A stretch of DNA of 6,425 nucleotides from a bacterium (GTDB lineage: Bacteria; Babelota; Babeliae; Babelales; RVW-14): contig JAHFBQ010000069.1 of the NCBI GenBank assembly GCA_023249935.1, positions 1-6,425 of the forward strand, read 5' to 3'. This document shows positions 1-4,730 of this stretch, piece by piece. Every line of letters begins with the position of its first letter. The first letter of the stretch is position 1. The notes below the pieces were generated by a model, which did no database searches, was not told where the DNA came from, and worked only from the letters and a program-made list of their open reading frames with translations. Position numbers and translations under genes: made by a program.

Positions 1-174
1 TTGGGGAGTGCGTCCAAGATCCCATCGGTTATTTATAACCAATCCAGGTTAAACGGCGTCACTCCCTTGTTTATGGCGTATTCTACCACCCTCAAAGAGG
101 GCATCAAGATACAATCCAGATTTTATTTCGCAAAGAAGAACAACTTAAGAAATGTAAACTTCGTTGACAATTAA
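1..174 (+). CDS. 3' end of an unidentified CDS, possibly ending in an ankyrin-like repeat
   Basis: Frame 1 is open from the left edge for 57 codons to a TAA at 172-174, and it is the only one of the six frames open over this stretch. The gene begins outside the window. The visible tail contains NGVTPLFMAY followed about 25 residues later by NVNFVDN. This resembles the start (NGxTPLHxA) and end (xVNxxD) of an ankyrin repeat, although the interval is about seven residues longer than canonical. Other exported proteins here also have ankyrin-like segments, which makes the reading plausible but not proven. Small inverted repeats lie inside (27-40, 89-101) and I treat them as incidental. A run of 57 open codons can occur by chance, so coding status is likely rather than certain. 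The product is not recognised. Confidence 0.5.
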   Translation: MGSASKIPSVIYNQSRLNGVTPLFMAYSTTLKEGIKIQSRFYFAKKNNLRNVNFVDN

Positions 175-216
175 GACAAATCAAAAACAAATCCTCGAAT
201 AAATTTATCCGCACAG

Positions 217-247
217 AGCCTGGATCCCGGCCTTCGCCGGGACGACG
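217..247. repeat. REP-like GC-rich palindrome
   Basis: A perfect 6-bp stem, CCCGGC (226-231) and GCCGGG (236-241), closes a CTTC loop and is flanked by CCTGGAT on the left and ACGACG on the right. The layout (TGGATCCCGGCCTTCGCCGGG then ACGAC) is that of the REP-type intergenic palindromes scattered through many bacterial genomes. It stands alone in the non-coding stretch between the upstream gene and the tRNAs and is much more GC-rich than its surroundings. It could also help terminate transcription from the upstream gene, but no T-run follows directly. The rest of 175-359 shows no gene that I can support. Confidence 0.6.
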
Positions 248-359
248 TACAATAACAGCTTTATTTCTTATTTAACTCATCAATAAACGCACCCTATCTT
301 AAATGTTTCCTAGCAAAAAACTCTTTTTTCTGGTAAAAAATAGAGACTTATTTTTACAT

Positions 360-436
360 GCGCCCGTAGCTCAATTGGATAGAGTGCCGGACTTCGAATC
401 CGTAGGTTACAGGTTCGACCCCTGTCGGGCGCACCA
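360..436 (+). tRNA. tRNA-Arg (anticodon TCG)
   Basis: A full cloverleaf can be folded by eye. The acceptor stem GCGCCCG (360-366) pairs with CGGGCGC (426-432), with discriminator A433 and an encoded CCA (434-436). The D stem is GCTC/GAGT (369-372, 382-385). The anticodon stem is CCGGA/TCCGT around the loop CTTCGAA (392-398), giving anticodon TCG, which reads the arginine codon CGA. The variable loop is AGGTT, and the T stem is ACAGG/CCTGT around TTCGACC. The outermost anticodon-stem pair (387-403) is a C-T mismatch, slightly unusual but compatible with function. The CCA end overlaps the first bases of a repeat. Confidence 0.96.
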
Positions 437-471
437 GGCTACGTCCTACGAACTACGCCTGGCACAGCCAG
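434..471 (+). repeat. tRNA-CCA-linked palindromic repeat, copy 1
   Basis: The element starts with the CCA of the tRNA and runs CCAGGCTACGTCCTACGAAC, then TACGCCTGGCACAGCCAG. CCAGGC (434-439) pairs with GCCTGG (457-462), so it forms a hairpin, with a CCAG box closing the right end. Copy 2 (560-599) has the same architecture and both begin exactly at a tRNA CCA. It may act as a tRNA 3'-processing or termination structure, or be a small mobile palindromic element. There is no poly-T run, so a standard intrinsic terminator is unlikely. Confidence 0.65.
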
Positions 472-485
472 AATGAAATCATTAC

Positions 486-562
486 GTGCCTATAGCTCAG
501 GTGGATAGAGCGAGCGATTCCTAATCGCTAGGCCGCAGGTTCGAGTCCTGTTAGGCACACCA
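486..562 (+). tRNA. tRNA-Arg (anticodon CCT)
   Basis: Acceptor stem GTGCCTA (486-492) pairs with TAGGCAC (552-558), followed by discriminator A559 and encoded CCA (560-562). The D stem is GCTC/GAGC (495-498, 508-511). The anticodon stem is AGCGA/TCGCT around the loop TTCCTAA (518-524), so the anticodon is CCT, which reads AGG. The variable loop is AGGCC, and the T stem is GCAGG/CCTGT with one G-T pair around TTCGAGT. It lies 49 bp after the other tRNA-Arg and may share its transcript. Its CCA is also the start of repeat copy 2. Confidence 0.95.
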
Positions 563-599
563 GGCTTCGCTCCTTTGGAGCTACGCCCGGCGCAGCCAG
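560..599 (+). repeat. tRNA-CCA-linked palindromic repeat, copy 2
   Basis: This starts with the tRNA-Arg(CCT) CCA and ends in CAGCCAG, like copy 1. It shares CCAGGCT at the left and CTACGCC-GGC-CAGCCAG at the right with copy 1, while the loop has changed. Here GCTCC (569-573) and GGAGC (577-581) form a perfect inner hairpin with a TTT loop. Changed sequence with kept pairing suggests that the fold is preserved. Its terminal CCAG is the first CCAG of a third, partial copy. Confidence 0.65.
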
Positions 600-615
600 G
601 CTACGTTCTATGAAC
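596..615 (+). repeat. Partial third copy of the CCA-linked repeat (left half)
   Basis: The 20 bases from 596 match the left half of copy 1 (434-453) at 18 of 20 positions. They overlap copy 2 by CCAG, so the units appear to chain through a shared CCAG. The right half is absent; the sequence after 615 leads to the next gene and shows nothing else recognisable. Confidence 0.55.
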
Positions 616-667
616 ACTGTTTATTCAAAACACCATCAACACAACCAGCCTCCACATTAAAGAGATC

Positions 668-1033
668 ATGATGAATTTAATCAAAAAAATTACAGCTCTC
701 GCTTTGTTAACCTCGTTTTCAACCGCAAACCATGCAATGATGAGAAGACAACTTCCTACTCCACAGACTCTTGCAAAGGCTCTCAAAGCCAATGCGCGCA
801 GTACTGGTCTAGCTTGGCGAGATTTTAAGAAGGATGAGGCGGTGGCCACCCTCGACTACTATCACATGCTATTTATCAGCTATGACAACCCAGAGCTGGC
901 AAACGTTAAGATTATACATCGTTATTTACATCCCATCCTCGTTGCAACAAGAGGCATACAAAAAGACGAAACACTTGTTTTGTATTCTGAAGCAAAACTC
1001 CAAGAAGTCCCCTATCTACCAGTAATTCAATAG
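668..1033 (+). CDS. Small exported protein with a SET-like C-terminal segment
   Basis: This 121-residue protein starts with an N-terminal signal peptide: basic MMNLIKK, a hydrophobic core, then a small-residue cleavage region around residues 18-23 (STA or NHA). The mature part is only about 100 residues. Residues 68-106 read LFISYDNPELANVKII, then HPILVATRGIQKDETLVLY. This resembles the second half of a SET domain, where an NHSxxPN box is followed by a hydrophobic strand, the A-x-R-x-I-x-x-G-E-E-L motif and a catalytic tyrosine. Here the NHS box is degraded to ISY and GEEL to DETL, and there is no room for the N-terminal half of a SET domain. It may be a truncated or inactive methyltransferase relative, or chance similarity. 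Tandem ATGs at 668 and 671 follow a weak AAGAGA ribosome site. The next gene starts 9 bp downstream, so they are probably co-transcribed. Confidence 0.75.
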   Translation: MMNLIKKITALALLTSFSTANHAMMRRQLPTPQTLAKALKANARSTGLAWRDFKKDEAVATLDYYHMLFISYDNPELANVKIIHRYLHPILVATRGIQKDETLVLYSEAKLQEVPYLPVIQ

Positions 1034-1037
1034 GTGA
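1032..1037 (+). promoter_or_regulatory. Ribosome binding site of the COG3910-type ATPase
   Basis: AGGTGA is complementary to the 16S rRNA tail and lies 5 bp before ATG 1043. It contains the in-frame GTG at 1034, which therefore should not be the start codon. Confidence 0.7.
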
Positions 1038-1042
1038 GAGCC

Positions 1043-1834
1043 ATGAAAAAGCTATCTAAAAGCGCCTTGTCTCATCTTGATGGCCCATTGTTAGACAAAG
1101 CAAAATTTACACCGTCAAGTGATGCTACCAACTATCCCTTCTCGCTCAACATTATTAAAAACTTAAAAGAGATTAGTTTTCCAACTCAAGTCACTTTTTT
1201 TGTTGGTGAAAATGGTACAGGCAAATCGACCATCCTTGAGGCGATAGCTCATAACGCAGGTTTTAGCGCTGAGGGCGGCAGTAAAAATATACATTTCAAG
1301 ACATCAGAAGAAAAAACATATTCTGGTACGCAAAAATTGGCAGACAGTATCACACTCTCTTGGCGCTACAAGCCACATCATGGGTATTTTTTCAGAGCAG
1401 AAAGCTTTTTTAATATCGCCAACCACATTGATTATTTGAACAGCTTCGATGGCAAAGCCTATATTCCATACGGCGGCAAATCACTTCATGAACAATCCCA
1501 TGGCGAGAGCTTTTTATCTTTTTTTAAACACAGCCTATCAGAAAATGCATTCTATATATTCGATGAACCAGAAGCAGCTTTATCGCCCCAACGTCAATTA
1601 TCATTAATGGCTATCATTAATGACCTGTGCACAAAATCCCATGCACAATTTATTATCGCAACGCATTCACCAATTCTATTGGCTTATCCAGAAGCAACCA
1701 TTTACTCGTGTGATGCACAAGCTTTAACATCAATTGCATACACCAACACAGAACACTATAAAATTACCAAGTCTTTTCTAGACAATCCTGATCGTTATTT
1801 ACATCATTTATTCAACCAAGACATGATTGATTAG
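1043..1834 (+). CDS. AAA/ABC-type ATPase, COG3910 family
   Basis: This is a cytosolic single-domain ATPase of 263 residues with ABC-type motifs and no membrane segment, coiled-coil insert or TOPRIM domain. Walker A is GENGTGKST (residues 55-63). LHEQSHGES (148-156) includes the signature-like loop. Walker B is YIFDE (171-175), followed by PEAALSP (176-182), and ATHSPILLAYP (206-216) carries the switch histidine. The lead-in YPFSLNIIKNL, the block RAESFFN (118-124) and the C-terminal EHYKITKSFLDNPDRYLHHL pattern are typical of the predicted ATPases of COG3910, whose length it matches. The biological role of that family is not settled, so I assign none. ATG 1043 is preferred over GTG 1034 because of the ribosome site. 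It sits between the small exported protein and the LysE-type exporter in one apparent operon. Confidence 0.93.
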   Translation: MKKLSKSALSHLDGPLLDKAKFTPSSDATNYPFSLNIIKNLKEISFPTQVTFFVGENGTGKSTILEAIAHNAGFSAEGGSKNIHFKTSEEKTYSGTQKLADSITLSWRYKPHHGYFFRAESFFNIANHIDYLNSFDGKAYIPYGGKSLHEQSHGESFLSFFKHSLSENAFYIFDEPEAALSPQRQLSLMAIINDLCTKSHAQFIIATHSPILLAYPEATIYSCDAQALTSIAYTNTEHYKITKSFLDNPDRYLHHLFNQDMID

Positions 1835-1854
1835 AAATAAAGTATTGCGCAAGA

Positions 1855-1859
1855 AAGGA
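1855..1859 (+). promoter_or_regulatory. Ribosome binding site of the LysE-family exporter
   Basis: AAGGA lies 6 bp before ATG 1866. It supports that ATG over an in-frame TTG at 1827, which would add 13 polar residues and overlap the ATPase gene. Confidence 0.65.
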
Positions 1860-1865
1860 AGTCTC

Positions 1866-2501
1866 ATGGATATCCCAATGCTCGGCTTGCTCAAAGGCAT
1901 AGTTTTTGGCATCAGTATGGCAATTATTCCCGGTCCAATTTTCTTTCTTATCATCCAACGCACACTCAATGATGGTGCTTTTGTAGGGCTGCTATGCGGC
2001 CTAGGAGCCATTACAGCTGATTGTTTATATGCATTAATCGCAGTTGCGGGACTAACCATTATCGCGCATTATCTCTTAGCCTATCAATCACTTATTGTGT
2101 TGCTTGGAGGTCTATTTCTCATTTATCTAGGAATTACTACGTATATCAGACATATCGAGCCTCTAAACGAAAACGTAATCACAACCAGCGGAAAATTTCA
2201 CGCATGGTTTTCAACATTTTTGCTCACGCTCACTAATCCTGTAACTATTATTTCTTACACCGTTATTTTTGGAGGATTAGACGTCGCCTCAAACACGCTT
2301 GCTTCATCACTAGCATTAGTTTTTGGTGTCATCATAGGCGCGTTGCTTGTGGTTGTTTGCTTGCTCGGCACTCTGACTTATTTCCGTCGCCAAATTTCCT
2401 TGCATACATTGTCATTAATCAATAAAGTTGCTGGAGTCTTACTGACTTGTTTTGGTATTGCGGCAGTGGGACGCGAGCTCATTGCATTAGCTTCACGATA
2501 G
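1866..2501 (+). CDS. LysE/RhtB-family amino-acid exporter
   Basis: This is an inner-membrane protein of 211 residues, the usual size for LysE/RhtB exporters, which expel amino acids or related small metabolites. The N-terminal family pattern is clear: a first hydrophobic helix with IPGP (residues 21-24), a following G-x-x-x-G-L segment (37-42), and AD in the second helix (51-52). Hydrophobic stretches near residues 10-30, 40-68, 72-93, 113-135, 145-172 and 185-208 fit six membrane spans, and TNP (123-125) marks the middle of the protein as in relatives. The substrate cannot be told from sequence. The gene lies 31 bp after the ATPase gene and is probably the last gene of that transcript, since a hairpin follows its stop. 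No truncation or frameshift is seen. Confidence 0.92.
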   Translation: MDIPMLGLLKGIVFGISMAIIPGPIFFLIIQRTLNDGAFVGLLCGLGAITADCLYALIAVAGLTIIAHYLLAYQSLIVLLGGLFLIYLGITTYIRHIEPLNENVITTSGKFHAWFSTFLLTLTNPVTIISYTVIFGGLDVASNTLASSLALVFGVIIGALLVVVCLLGTLTYFRRQISLHTLSLINKVAGVLLTCFGIAAVGRELIALASR

Positions 2502-2509
2502 ATTTTTAG

Positions 2510-2532
2510 CAATGTGTTGCACTGCAACATTG
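2510..2532 (+). terminator. Imperfect hairpin after the exporter, possible terminator
   Basis: CAATG (2510-2514) and TTGC (2517-2520) pair with GCAA (2524-2527) and CATTG (2528-2532), giving nine pairs with a 2-nt bulge and a 3-nt loop. It starts 9 bp after the exporter stop. The sequence that follows is T-rich (ACTTATATTTCATTT) but has no clean T-run, so termination would be partial at best. Confidence 0.4.
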
Positions 2533-2551
2533 ACTTATATTTCATTTAAGG

Positions 2552-2573
2552 TTGATATTGATTTTAATATCAA
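2552..2573. promoter_or_regulatory. Perfect 8-bp inverted repeat, possible operator
   Basis: TTGATATT (2552-2559) and AATATCAA (2566-2573) are exact reverse complements separated by 6 bp. They lie 33 bp before the RING/ankyrin gene. A possible promoter, TTGACT (2530-2535), 18 bp, GATATT (2554-2559), would put its -10 in the left arm, as expected for a repressor site. The promoter match is modest (5/6 and 4/6), and the site could instead form an AT-rich RNA hairpin in the leader. Confidence 0.35.
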
Positions 2574-2605
2574 AGCTTGCATTGTGCTCATAAACATGGG
2601 AGTTC

Positions 2606-3490
2606 ATGATGATGAAGATATTTGGATTACTCTGCGCCCTCTTAGGAACATTGTCGTGCGCCGATGCCGCACAAAAGAGCTCTCGCGAAGCTGCACAGAG
2701 AAGCTTTCGCAGAGAGCGCAGTGGAGTGTTAAAACCATTCCCAAGTGCCGCTGATTTGAGAAGTGGTTCTGACGATTCGCTGAGTGCTACAAAACAATAT
2801 GACGCAACGCTCTTAGAAAAGGCTTTTAAAGCAAACAAGGTACAAGATTTTATAACTGTATTACATGCAGGTGGGCTGACTGCAAAACATTATTGTCAAA
2901 CCAATTTTGGATCTGGTTTATTGTGGGAGCGGGTTATCGAACGAGTAATGACCGATCCAGCCGCATTGGCGTTTATTAACGTGCTTATGCAATATGACAT
3001 CGATGGTGTTAACGAATCATCTACAACCTTTCCACTCGGCACACCATTAGGAATGATTTTGCATGCAGATCGCGTGAATATTGACGCACTGACAAAGTTG
3101 CTAGAACATAAAAAAATTAATAGTTCATTGCGCATGACCGAGGGTAGTTTTGTAGAAGAAGCTAGCACTAATGAAGAAGCTCAAGCTCTAGTACAACAAC
3201 ACAGGGATGTTGCCCTGCAACAAGCAGTGGCAGATGGACAACAGTGTGTGCTTTGTAAACGCGCCGTTGATTACACCGCTAGGATGCTTAGTTGTTGTTA
3301 TGATCATCACTTTCACAAAACCTGCTTAGAAGCTCATGTTCACAAGGCGGGAATTCCTCGTGGTTGGCCAAATTGTCCTACGTGCAATCAGAGTATCACA
3401 ACAGGAGATGTTGCAGCAATTTGCCCAGTTGAAGAGAGAGATAAAATTGCTATGTATGAGAGTGAAGGAGAAGAAGGAGATCCTGAATAA
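2606..3490 (+). CDS. Exported ankyrin-like and RING-H2 finger protein, candidate E3 ubiquitin-ligase effector
   Basis: This 294-residue protein begins with a signal peptide (hydrophobic residues 5-17, likely cleavage after A19-D-A21). Residues 23-62 are a basic, Ser/Ala-rich linker. Residues about 66-175 contain three helix-pair units that look like degenerate ankyrin repeats, for example LLEKAFKANKVQDFITVLHA and later TPLGMILHADRVNIDALTKL. The C-terminus holds a complete RING-H2 ligand set: C214, C217, C231, H234, H237, C240, C257, C260, spaced C-x2-C-x13-C-x2-H-x2-H-x2-C-x16-C-x2-C. The tail is acidic. In eukaryotes RING-H2 domains recruit E2 enzymes for ubiquitin transfer; action on a host is inferred. 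Three ATGs in a row (2606, 2609, 2612) follow GGGAG at 2598-2602, and 2609 has the best spacing. A related RING protein lies convergently at 4055-4387, and the NUDIX gene follows after 22 bp. Confidence 0.88.
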   Translation: MMMKIFGLLCALLGTLSCADAAQKSSREAAQRSFRRERSGVLKPFPSAADLRSGSDDSLSATKQYDATLLEKAFKANKVQDFITVLHAGGLTAKHYCQTNFGSGLLWERVIERVMTDPAALAFINVLMQYDIDGVNESSTTFPLGTPLGMILHADRVNIDALTKLLEHKKINSSLRMTEGSFVEEASTNEEAQALVQQHRDVALQQAVADGQQCVLCKRAVDYTARMLSCCYDHHFHKTCLEAHVHKAGIPRGWPNCPTCNQSITTGDVAAICPVEERDKIAMYESEGEEGDPE

Positions 3491-3512
3491 ATAGGACAGG
3501 AGACACAACAGT

Positions 3513-4058
3513 ATGAATCTTCGACAACCCTTACTCGACCTGCTCGCAAACTATTTTCCGACACCCTCAGAAGAAATTATCTTCAAAAAAGATATTATTT
3601 CTTTTGTCCAAGAACACTCAGATTGCTTTGAGCGAACTCTAGCCGTAGGTCACATCACCGCCTCAGCTTGGCTTTTGAATAAAAATAAAACACATGCCTT
3701 GCTCATGCACCACACAAAACTTGATAAATGGTTTCAACTCGGCGGCCACTGCGATGGCGATCCAGACGTGTTGGCGGTGGCGATTAAAGAGGCTCAAGAA
3801 GAATCGGGCATCATGGGAATCGCACCACTATCGAAAGAAATTTTCGACATCGACGTTCATCTCATTCCTGCAAACAAACGCGAAGCCGAACACTATCATT
3901 ACGACATACGTTTTTTACTTCAGGTAACAAGCAACGAAGACATCGTACAAAACAACGAATCAAAAGAACTGCGCTGGGTTGGAAAAGACCGCAATGAGCT
4001 ACCTACTGAGGAACGGTCAGTCACTCGCATGTTTGACAAGTGGCTAGCATTACATTAA
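3513..4058 (+). CDS. NUDIX hydrolase
   Basis: This is a cytosolic protein of 181 residues. NUDIX enzymes hydrolyse nucleoside diphosphates linked to another group, needing divalent metal. The NUDIX box spans residues 78-100: G78-x5-P84-x7-K92-E93-A-Q-E96-E97-S-G99-I100. Against the consensus GX5EX7REUXEEXGU the three metal-binding glutamates of REUXEE are intact. The first glutamate is proline and the arginine is lysine. The lead WFQLGGHCDGDPDVLAVAIK is typical of a subgroup with GGHxDGD before the box, so the enzyme is probably active, but its substrate is unknown. AGGAG (3498-3502) precedes the ATG by 10 bp. It is likely co-transcribed with the RING/ankyrin gene. Its TAA (4056-4058) overlaps the stop of the convergent gene. 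Confidence 0.93.
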   Translation: MNLRQPLLDLLANYFPTPSEEIIFKKDIISFVQEHSDCFERTLAVGHITASAWLLNKNKTHALLMHHTKLDKWFQLGGHCDGDPDVLAVAIKEAQEESGIMGIAPLSKEIFDIDVHLIPANKREAEHYHYDIRFLLQVTSNEDIVQNNESKELRWVGKDRNELPTEERSVTRMFDKWLALH

Positions 4059-4387
4059 TGAGCTCCGAAAATAGCTATGAACTCTTCTGCAGTAATTGAT
4101 CTATGGCATGTTGGACAAGAACATGGCACGTGAGGAGATTGCTCTTCCATACTCACTTGCAAACAAATGGGATGAAAATAATGCACATTGTCCTCGCACT
4201 TCAAACCAATTAACTTGCAACTTTCCAGATTTTCACACAAAGAACAACTTGCATCCACCTGTGCAACATCAACATGCAGCAGAAGCGGTGATGGCGTTAT
4301 GGAAAGTGTTTTTTGGTGATCGGCATCAGCAGCGATAAGCCCTTGCCCAAAAAGAATAACGGTCAGCATGCTCACAATCATCTTCAT
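4055..4387 (-). CDS. Small exported RING-H2 finger protein
   Basis: This protein has 110 residues when started at the ATG at 4387. It has a signal peptide (MKMIVSMLTVILFGQGLIAA, likely cleavage after A20-D-A22), about 25 linker residues, and then a RING-H2 domain almost to the end. The ligands are C48, C51, C64, H69, H72, C75, C91 and C94, spaced C-x2-C-x12-C-x4-H-x2-H-x2-C-x15-C-x2-C. It shares with the larger RING protein at 2606-3490 the CxLC start, FHxxCL in the middle, and CPTCxxSIT followed by AI at the end, so the two are homologues. It lacks the ankyrin-like part. Extra cysteines at 57 and 89 could substitute as ligands. An upstream in-frame ATG at 4405 would add MFEGGL, but the Shine-Dalgarno motif lies between the two. 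A host-directed ubiquitin-ligase role is inferred. Confidence 0.85.
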   Translation of the reverse strand: MKMIVSMLTVILFGQGLIAADADHQKTLSITPSPLLLHVDVAQVDASCSLCENLESCKLIGLKCEDNVHYFHPICLQVSMEEQSPHVPCSCPTCHRSITAEEFIAIFGAH

Positions 4388-4390
4388 AAG

Positions 4391-4399
4391 TCCCCCTTC
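4391..4399 (-). promoter_or_regulatory. Ribosome binding site of the small RING protein
   Basis: On the - strand this reads GAAGGGGGA, 3 bp before the ATG at 4387 and 9 bp before an in-frame ATG at 4381. Either could be the start (MKM...), and it rules against the ATG at 4405, which is upstream of it. Confidence 0.65.
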
Positions 4400-4431
4400 A
4401 AACAAAACACTATGAAAGATGCTTTAGAGTA

Positions 4432-4461
4432 ATAATGCCTTGTACGTGGGATGATTCTCAA
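4432..4461 (-). promoter_or_regulatory. Candidate promoter of the small RING protein
   Basis: On the - strand a -35 TTGAGA (4461-4456, 5 of 6 matches) is followed after 18 bp by a -10 CATTAT (4437-4432, 4 of 6). Transcription would begin near 4425, giving a leader of about 40 nt. The -35 overlaps the last bases of the MepB remnant. Confidence 0.35.
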
Positions 4462-4702
4462 GAAAATGAAAAATAGAGCTTCTTTACCAGCTTGCCATCA
4501 ACAGACACTTGATCTGGCACCTCTAGAAAGTAGTTTAACTGCCACTGCTGTGTCTGCCGCGCCTGACGGCTCTCGGTAACGTCCCACGGCGGGTAGACGC
4601 GCATGGCTCGTTTACCACCCTTACCATCCTGAGACACAACATCTTTTTGGAGAGTCCATTCGACGTAAATGTACAAGCCCCATACTCAATGAAGTTGCGA
4701 AA
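4458..4702 (-). pseudogene. MepB-family gene remnant (C-terminal part, frameshifted)
   Basis: An open frame ending at 4458 encodes DVVSQDGKGGKRAMRVYPPW and later QTQQWQLNYFLEV. This is the conserved C-terminus of MepB-like proteins (RVYPPWD ... QAxxTQxWQLxYF). Family members are well over 150 residues, while here only about 70 remain and there is no good start: the frame runs back only to a TGA at 4686-4688. The -1-related frame continues the resemblance upstream with FIEYGACTFTSNGLSKK (4693 downwards). Adding one base to the A5 run at 4644-4648 would fuse LSKK to DVVSQDG. I therefore read it as a decayed gene with a one-base deletion and a lost 5' part. The function of MepB proteins is poorly understood. 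The remnant is in the same orientation as the RND pump gene. Confidence 0.65.
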
Positions 4703-4730
4703 TCATATCATCAAAAATCATGCTTCATTG
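4687..4730. repeat. 8-bp inverted repeat in the gap between pump gene and MepB remnant
   Basis: CAATGAAG (4687-4694) and CTTCATTG (4723-4730) are exact reverse complements with a 28-bp spacer. On the + strand TAATTTTTCTT follows, but no gene there needs a terminator. In the pump direction no T-run follows. The role is unknown and it may be chance. The rest of 4703-4802 is AT-rich with no gene or RNA that I can recognise. Confidence 0.3.

Noticed and set aside
4..66. GGGAGTG (4-10) and CACTCCC (60-66) around a GGTTAT-TT-ATAACC hairpin, as a structured RNA
   Set aside because: It lies in a frame that stays open to a stop at 174, matches no RNA family that I know, and 7-bp arms this far apart can arise by chance.
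164..192. TTGACA at 164-169 as a promoter for the tRNA region
   Set aside because: At 16-18 bp spacing only ACAAAT-like sequence follows, a poor -10, and it overlaps the end of the upstream frame.
321..345. AT-rich stem CTCT-TTTTT with AAAA-TAGAG before the first tRNA, as a terminator
   Set aside because: It has only weak A-T pairs with a mismatch, so it would be unstable and is probably low-complexity sequence.
1034..1042. GTG 1034 as start of the ATPase
   Set aside because: The GTG is part of the AGGTGA ribosome site for ATG 1043 and overlaps the previous stop region.
1808..2059. Open frame on the - strand across the ATPase end and exporter start
   Set aside because: It lies inside two clear + strand genes and its protein shows no family features.
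2621..2665. The LSC in the RING/ankyrin protein signal as a lipoprotein box
   Set aside because: The -3 position is threonine, outside the usual lipobox, while an A-D-A signal peptidase I site follows directly.
4096..4338. Open frame on the + strand over the small RING gene
   Set aside because: It is antisense to a gene with a signal peptide, a good ribosome site and eight zinc ligands; its own protein is featureless.
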